Positions 61,480 to 64,000 of a stretch of 64,000 nt of DNA are shown here, one piece after another (the stretch's first letter is position 1; every line of letters begins with the position of its first letter). Where the stretch lies: positions 1 through 64,000 of the forward strand of contig NZ_VFPL01000001.1 of the NCBI RefSeq assembly GCF_006716645.1, read 5' to 3'. Position numbers and translations under genes: made by a program. The notes under the pieces are model-generated. The model saw only the letters and a list, made by a program, of their open reading frames with translations. It had not been told where the DNA came from and made no database searches. This DNA is from Arcticibacter tournemirensis (GTDB taxonomy: Bacteria; Bacteroidota; Bacteroidia; Sphingobacteriales; Sphingobacteriaceae).

Positions 61480-61576
61480 TTAATTTCATCTATAAAACTG
61501 TTCTTCAAAGGAAGATGAGAGACCGTTTGAGTTAGAAGCGTCAGCTACTTAACAAGCATTTGCAAAGTTAGTATTT

Positions 61577-63715
61577 TTAGTCGTCGTTTCGACGCTGTTC
61601 ACGCTCCTTTTTACGCTGCTCTCTCTTTAGACGACGTTTTTCAGCCCTGGATAATGTTGTGTCCTCCTGTATCACTTTCAACTTGCTCACCTGGTCGACA
61701 TGTATAGTATCAGGCTTTTTACCCCCAAAAATATTTTTCAGAAATAGATCGGTATCTTCTTCATCGGCCTCAAAAAGAGAGTCAACCACCACTGAATCTG
61801 CAGGTGCAATCTGTTGCCGGAGGCTCTCTTTCAACCTTACACTATAAAATCCATATGCATTCGTATCCCGGGCAACGTAGCCCCTTGCAGCCATCAGATT
61901 ACCAATGAGCTTAAAATAGCCTCTTAAACTAGTACGAAGACTTCCATCTGGCTGAAAGTAATACAGCGACTTCTTCGGACGGGGGATAATATTCGCCAAA
62001 AATATACTTTCACCAAGGTTGAGATTAGAAGGACTCTTATCAAAATAATACCTCGAAGCTTCGCCAATGCCGTACACATTGCGCCCCCATTCAATAAGGT
62101 TGAGATAAACCTCAAACATCCGCCTTTTATCAGAAATACGATTATTCTCAATTAACCATACTATAAGTATTTCTTCAACTTTACGGGCAAGGGTCTTTTG
62201 CCGGTTCAGAAAAACATTCTTTACCAGCTGCATGGAGATCGTGCTTCCACCTCTTTTGAAAGCCTTTTCCTTGAAATTGGTAGCTATTGAGCGCCTTATC
62301 GACTTTTCAACAAACCCCCTGTGCGAAAAAAACGACGGATCCTCGGCAGTCAAAACCGCATTTCTCAACTCTGGAGCAATCTGGTCGATAGGAGTATAAT
62401 CAGGGTTTTCGGGCCCGATTTTTATATCACGCATGGGTTTGCCATATTCGTAAGGCGTATATATAAAAGGCGAGTTTATTTTCTGAAGATTAATCTTGCC
62501 CCATTTCAAAATCCTGAAGCCCTGCGGCTGCAAAGTAGAGCTGAACCTTACACTATCAGGCTGAGCAGCATCTAAAAAGAAGTCGAGACTATATTGCAGC
62601 TTCCCAGCTACTTTCATTCCCTCCAGCGATTCAAAAAGCCCTATAGGGAATGAATCAAAAACATGCTGAGCCTCCATCTCTTCTGTCCGAAGCTTGAGCT
62701 CATACGTTTTTGTTGGAGAGACAGTATATTTAATGTAAGGCCTGGCCTCAATGTCCCTGAGGTGAATTACAGAGGAGCTGTCTACCGCAATATAGTTTTC
62801 ACCAATTAACAAGTCCGCATCTATAGATCCATAGGGCACAACTATATCATTAGCTGCAATTTTAGGATGATTAATAAGCAGGTTCTTAATCCCCCATGAA
62901 CCATAAATATGAAATTCGTCGCCACTCTTTTTTGTGTTCTTTAACTGGGTATAAACCGTATCAAAGTTTAATTTCAGCCCAAGCTTTTGTTCTATCAGAG
63001 GGAGTTCAACCTTTTTCCCCTCTGCGTAAAGCTTAAAGTCCAGCTTATTGTCTGAGGGCTCGACAGTCCCGTCGATATGCCATACAGACTCTTTATTATT
63101 TATTAAGATGCTTGATCGCAGGTCGCCATCATCAATTACAGCAGAAGTCACATAAAACTTCATCCGGCTGTCGTCTCTCACAATAAGAAACTCAAAATTC
63201 CTCAGGTCCATATCATCCGGAATTTTGTATAAAAGCTGATTCAACAACTTGTTTGCCAGCTGTGCATAATTAGGCTTTGAGCTTACATTGGCATTATCGT
63301 CGTTCTTCTTTTTAAACAAAAAATCATAATTCCGGATACTATCTCTTTTAGTCAGCTGAACTTTACCACTTTTAACTTTCAGGCCCGACAGCTTGATGTC
63401 GCCTAAAAGAAGAGGCAACAACTTCACCTTTATGTGAAGATCGCTCATCTGAAGCAGACTATCCCTGTTTTCGGGAACGATAGAAACATCCGAAAAGGCG
63501 ATAGTGCTTAAACCTTCGAAATGAGGATTGACGATAGCAAGGTTTAACCCATAATCTCTTTTTGCCTTTCCCTTCGCTTTTTGTACCAAAGTTTCAAGAA
63601 TAGCTTCACGTTTAGAGTAGGCTATCAACCCGGCAACGAAGGCAATTACGATTAAAACCGCTACGACAACGCCACTTATTTTTATATATTTTAAATACTT
63701 AGAAGGAATATGCAT
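61577..63715 (-). CDS. Peptidoglycan glycosyltransferase (GT51) with long AsmA-like N-terminal region
   Basis: The protein has 712 residues. One N-terminal membrane helix (about 12-32) is followed by about 400 beta-rich residues resembling AsmA/DUF748-type repeats (LGDIKLSGLKVKSGKVQL, DIEARPYIKYTVS). The GT51 domain (about 440-610) has catalytic Glu458 in LTAEDPSFFSHRG, GGSTISMQLVKN, and NLIEWGRNVYGIGEASRYYF. The penicillin-binding transpeptidase domain is missing. The C-terminus is a Lys/Arg/Glu-rich tail. It should polymerise glycan strands in the periplasm. Confidence 0.9.
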   Translation of the reverse strand: MHIPSKYLKYIKISGVVVAVLIVIAFVAGLIAYSKREAILETLVQKAKGKAKRDYGLNLAIVNPHFEGLSTIAFSDVSIVPENRDSLLQMSDLHIKVKLLPLLLGDIKLSGLKVKSGKVQLTKRDSIRNYDFLFKKKNDDNANVSSKPNYAQLANKLLNQLLYKIPDDMDLRNFEFLIVRDDSRMKFYVTSAVIDDGDLRSSILINNKESVWHIDGTVEPSDNKLDFKLYAEGKKVELPLIEQKLGLKLNFDTVYTQLKNTKKSGDEFHIYGSWGIKNLLINHPKIAANDIVVPYGSIDADLLIGENYIAVDSSSVIHLRDIEARPYIKYTVSPTKTYELKLRTEEMEAQHVFDSFPIGLFESLEGMKVAGKLQYSLDFFLDAAQPDSVRFSSTLQPQGFRILKWGKINLQKINSPFIYTPYEYGKPMRDIKIGPENPDYTPIDQIAPELRNAVLTAEDPSFFSHRGFVEKSIRRSIATNFKEKAFKRGGSTISMQLVKNVFLNRQKTLARKVEEILIVWLIENNRISDKRRMFEVYLNLIEWGRNVYGIGEASRYYFDKSPSNLNLGESIFLANIIPRPKKSLYYFQPDGSLRTSLRGYFKLIGNLMAARGYVARDTNAYGFYSVRLKESLRQQIAPADSVVVDSLFEADEEDTDLFLKNIFGGKKPDTIHVDQVSKLKVIQEDTTLSRAEKRRLKREQRKKEREQRRNDD

Positions 63716-63923
63716 GTATTCAACTGCTTAAATATCACAGGGATCCGCTTTAAGAACGCCATATAAAGGCGCTTGATTTCCATAGCGTAAATATCCATAA
63801 AAACACTAATCAATCAAGGTTAGTTTCATAAATTTCATTTGTTGCTGCTATGCCGGCCGAATCCAGCAGACACGGGCGACATTAATATGTTGTTTCCATG
63901 AAATTCCTCGTCAAAATTTTGTA

Positions 63924-63931
63924 TATGTTTG
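63924..63931 (+). promoter_or_regulatory. Putative -7 box (TATGTTTG) of the Mrp gene
   Basis: TATGTTTG lies 21 bp before the ATG at 63953. The rest of the 237-bp gap (63716-63952) shows nothing else. Confidence 0.55.
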
Positions 63932-63952
63932 CAGCTTTAAATGATTTCAGGA

Positions 63953-64000
63953 ATGATAACAAAAGAAGAGGTTTTAAATGCCCTTCGTCATGTGGAAGAA
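63953..64000 (+). CDS. Mrp/ApbC/NBP35-type P-loop ATPase, N-terminus only
   Basis: Only 16 codons lie inside the window: MITKEEVLNALRHVEE. This start is typical of the DUF59/FeS-assembly domain that opens Mrp (ApbC) proteins, which carry iron-sulfur clusters. The call rests on those few residues plus the upstream -7 box. Confidence 0.55.
   Translation, partial: MITKEEVLNALRHVEE

Overview
The window reads as chromosome from a Bacteroidetes bacterium of the Sphingobacteriales (Pedobacter/Sphingobacteriaceae-like). The evidence is as follows. Promoters have a TAnnTTTG -7 box. Shine-Dalgarno sequences are essentially absent. Several lipoproteins end their signal in a Cys, and one carries the Ser-Asp-rich export signal of this phylum. 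DUF4270 and DUF6266 proteins are present. The arginine cluster uses an N-acyl-ornithine carbamoyltransferase. bS16 has a long acidic/Ala-rich tail. No rRNA, tRNA, CRISPR array or prophage was seen. The species call is inference.

Layout. 1-1157: 3' end of an IS3-family element whose orfA is frameshifted; its end carries four TGTAAAC boxes at exactly 32-bp steps. 1336-2346: DUF6266 protein and a holin-superfamily membrane protein. 2383-6361 (minus): a frameshifted M1 aminopeptidase lipoprotein, a thioredoxin-fold lipoprotein and the heptose adenylyltransferase. 6443-8961: pantothenate genes panD and panC, divergent from a GT5-type glycogen-synthase-like protein. 8994-15577: an apparent insertion holding an IS1182 element, a Kelch lipoprotein, a DUF4270 lipoprotein and a LytS/LytTR pair. 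15872-19256: a second DUF4270 lipoprotein and glmS. 19624-22331: oxyR, a 57-codon lipoprotein, superoxide dismutase, tadA and csaA. 22404-26928: rlmI-like methyltransferase, TerC, an NAD-precursor pair (pnuC with a NadR-like kinase) and a MORN/TonB protein. 27136-36398: carB, radA, RNase G, a 29-residue very basic COX24/mS38-like protein, TPR protein, HU, mutY and ssb.

36546-48489 is the arginine supercluster: promoter and leader, GNAT acyltransferase, argG, argC, an inserted 23S-rRNA-intervening-sequence-type four-helix-bundle gene, argD, argF', argB, proC, argE, a second GNAT, argH and a PLP aminotransferase. CarB would supply the carbamoyl phosphate consumed by ArgF'. 48584-54525: LUD protein, ftsH, rsfS, birA, pfkA and gmhA (the last functionally linked to the heptose adenylyltransferase at 5867). 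54485-55870: a PAS kinase-like protein without an ATPase domain. 56241-60152: the rpsP-rimM-trmD-rplS ribosomal block, interrupted between trmD and rplS by two small DNA-binding-type proteins and a sensor-less histidine kinase. 60228-63715: phosphatidylserine decarboxylase, hpt and a peptidoglycan glycosyltransferase. 63953-64000: start of an Mrp/ApbC-type ATPase.

The most unusual signal is not a gene. At nine intergenic sites there are degenerate tracts with a strict 7-bp period but different words. Two of the sites are self-complementary palindromes. At a third, tracts in inverted orientation bracket the four-helix-bundle gene inside the arginine operon. Together they look like an empty and a loaded form of one element. 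Other points of interest are the histidine-kinase locus with AATATTTT boxes at 20/21-bp steps, Val90 in ArgF' (predicting succinyl-ornithine use), and an Arg-rich leader ORF before the arginine genes.
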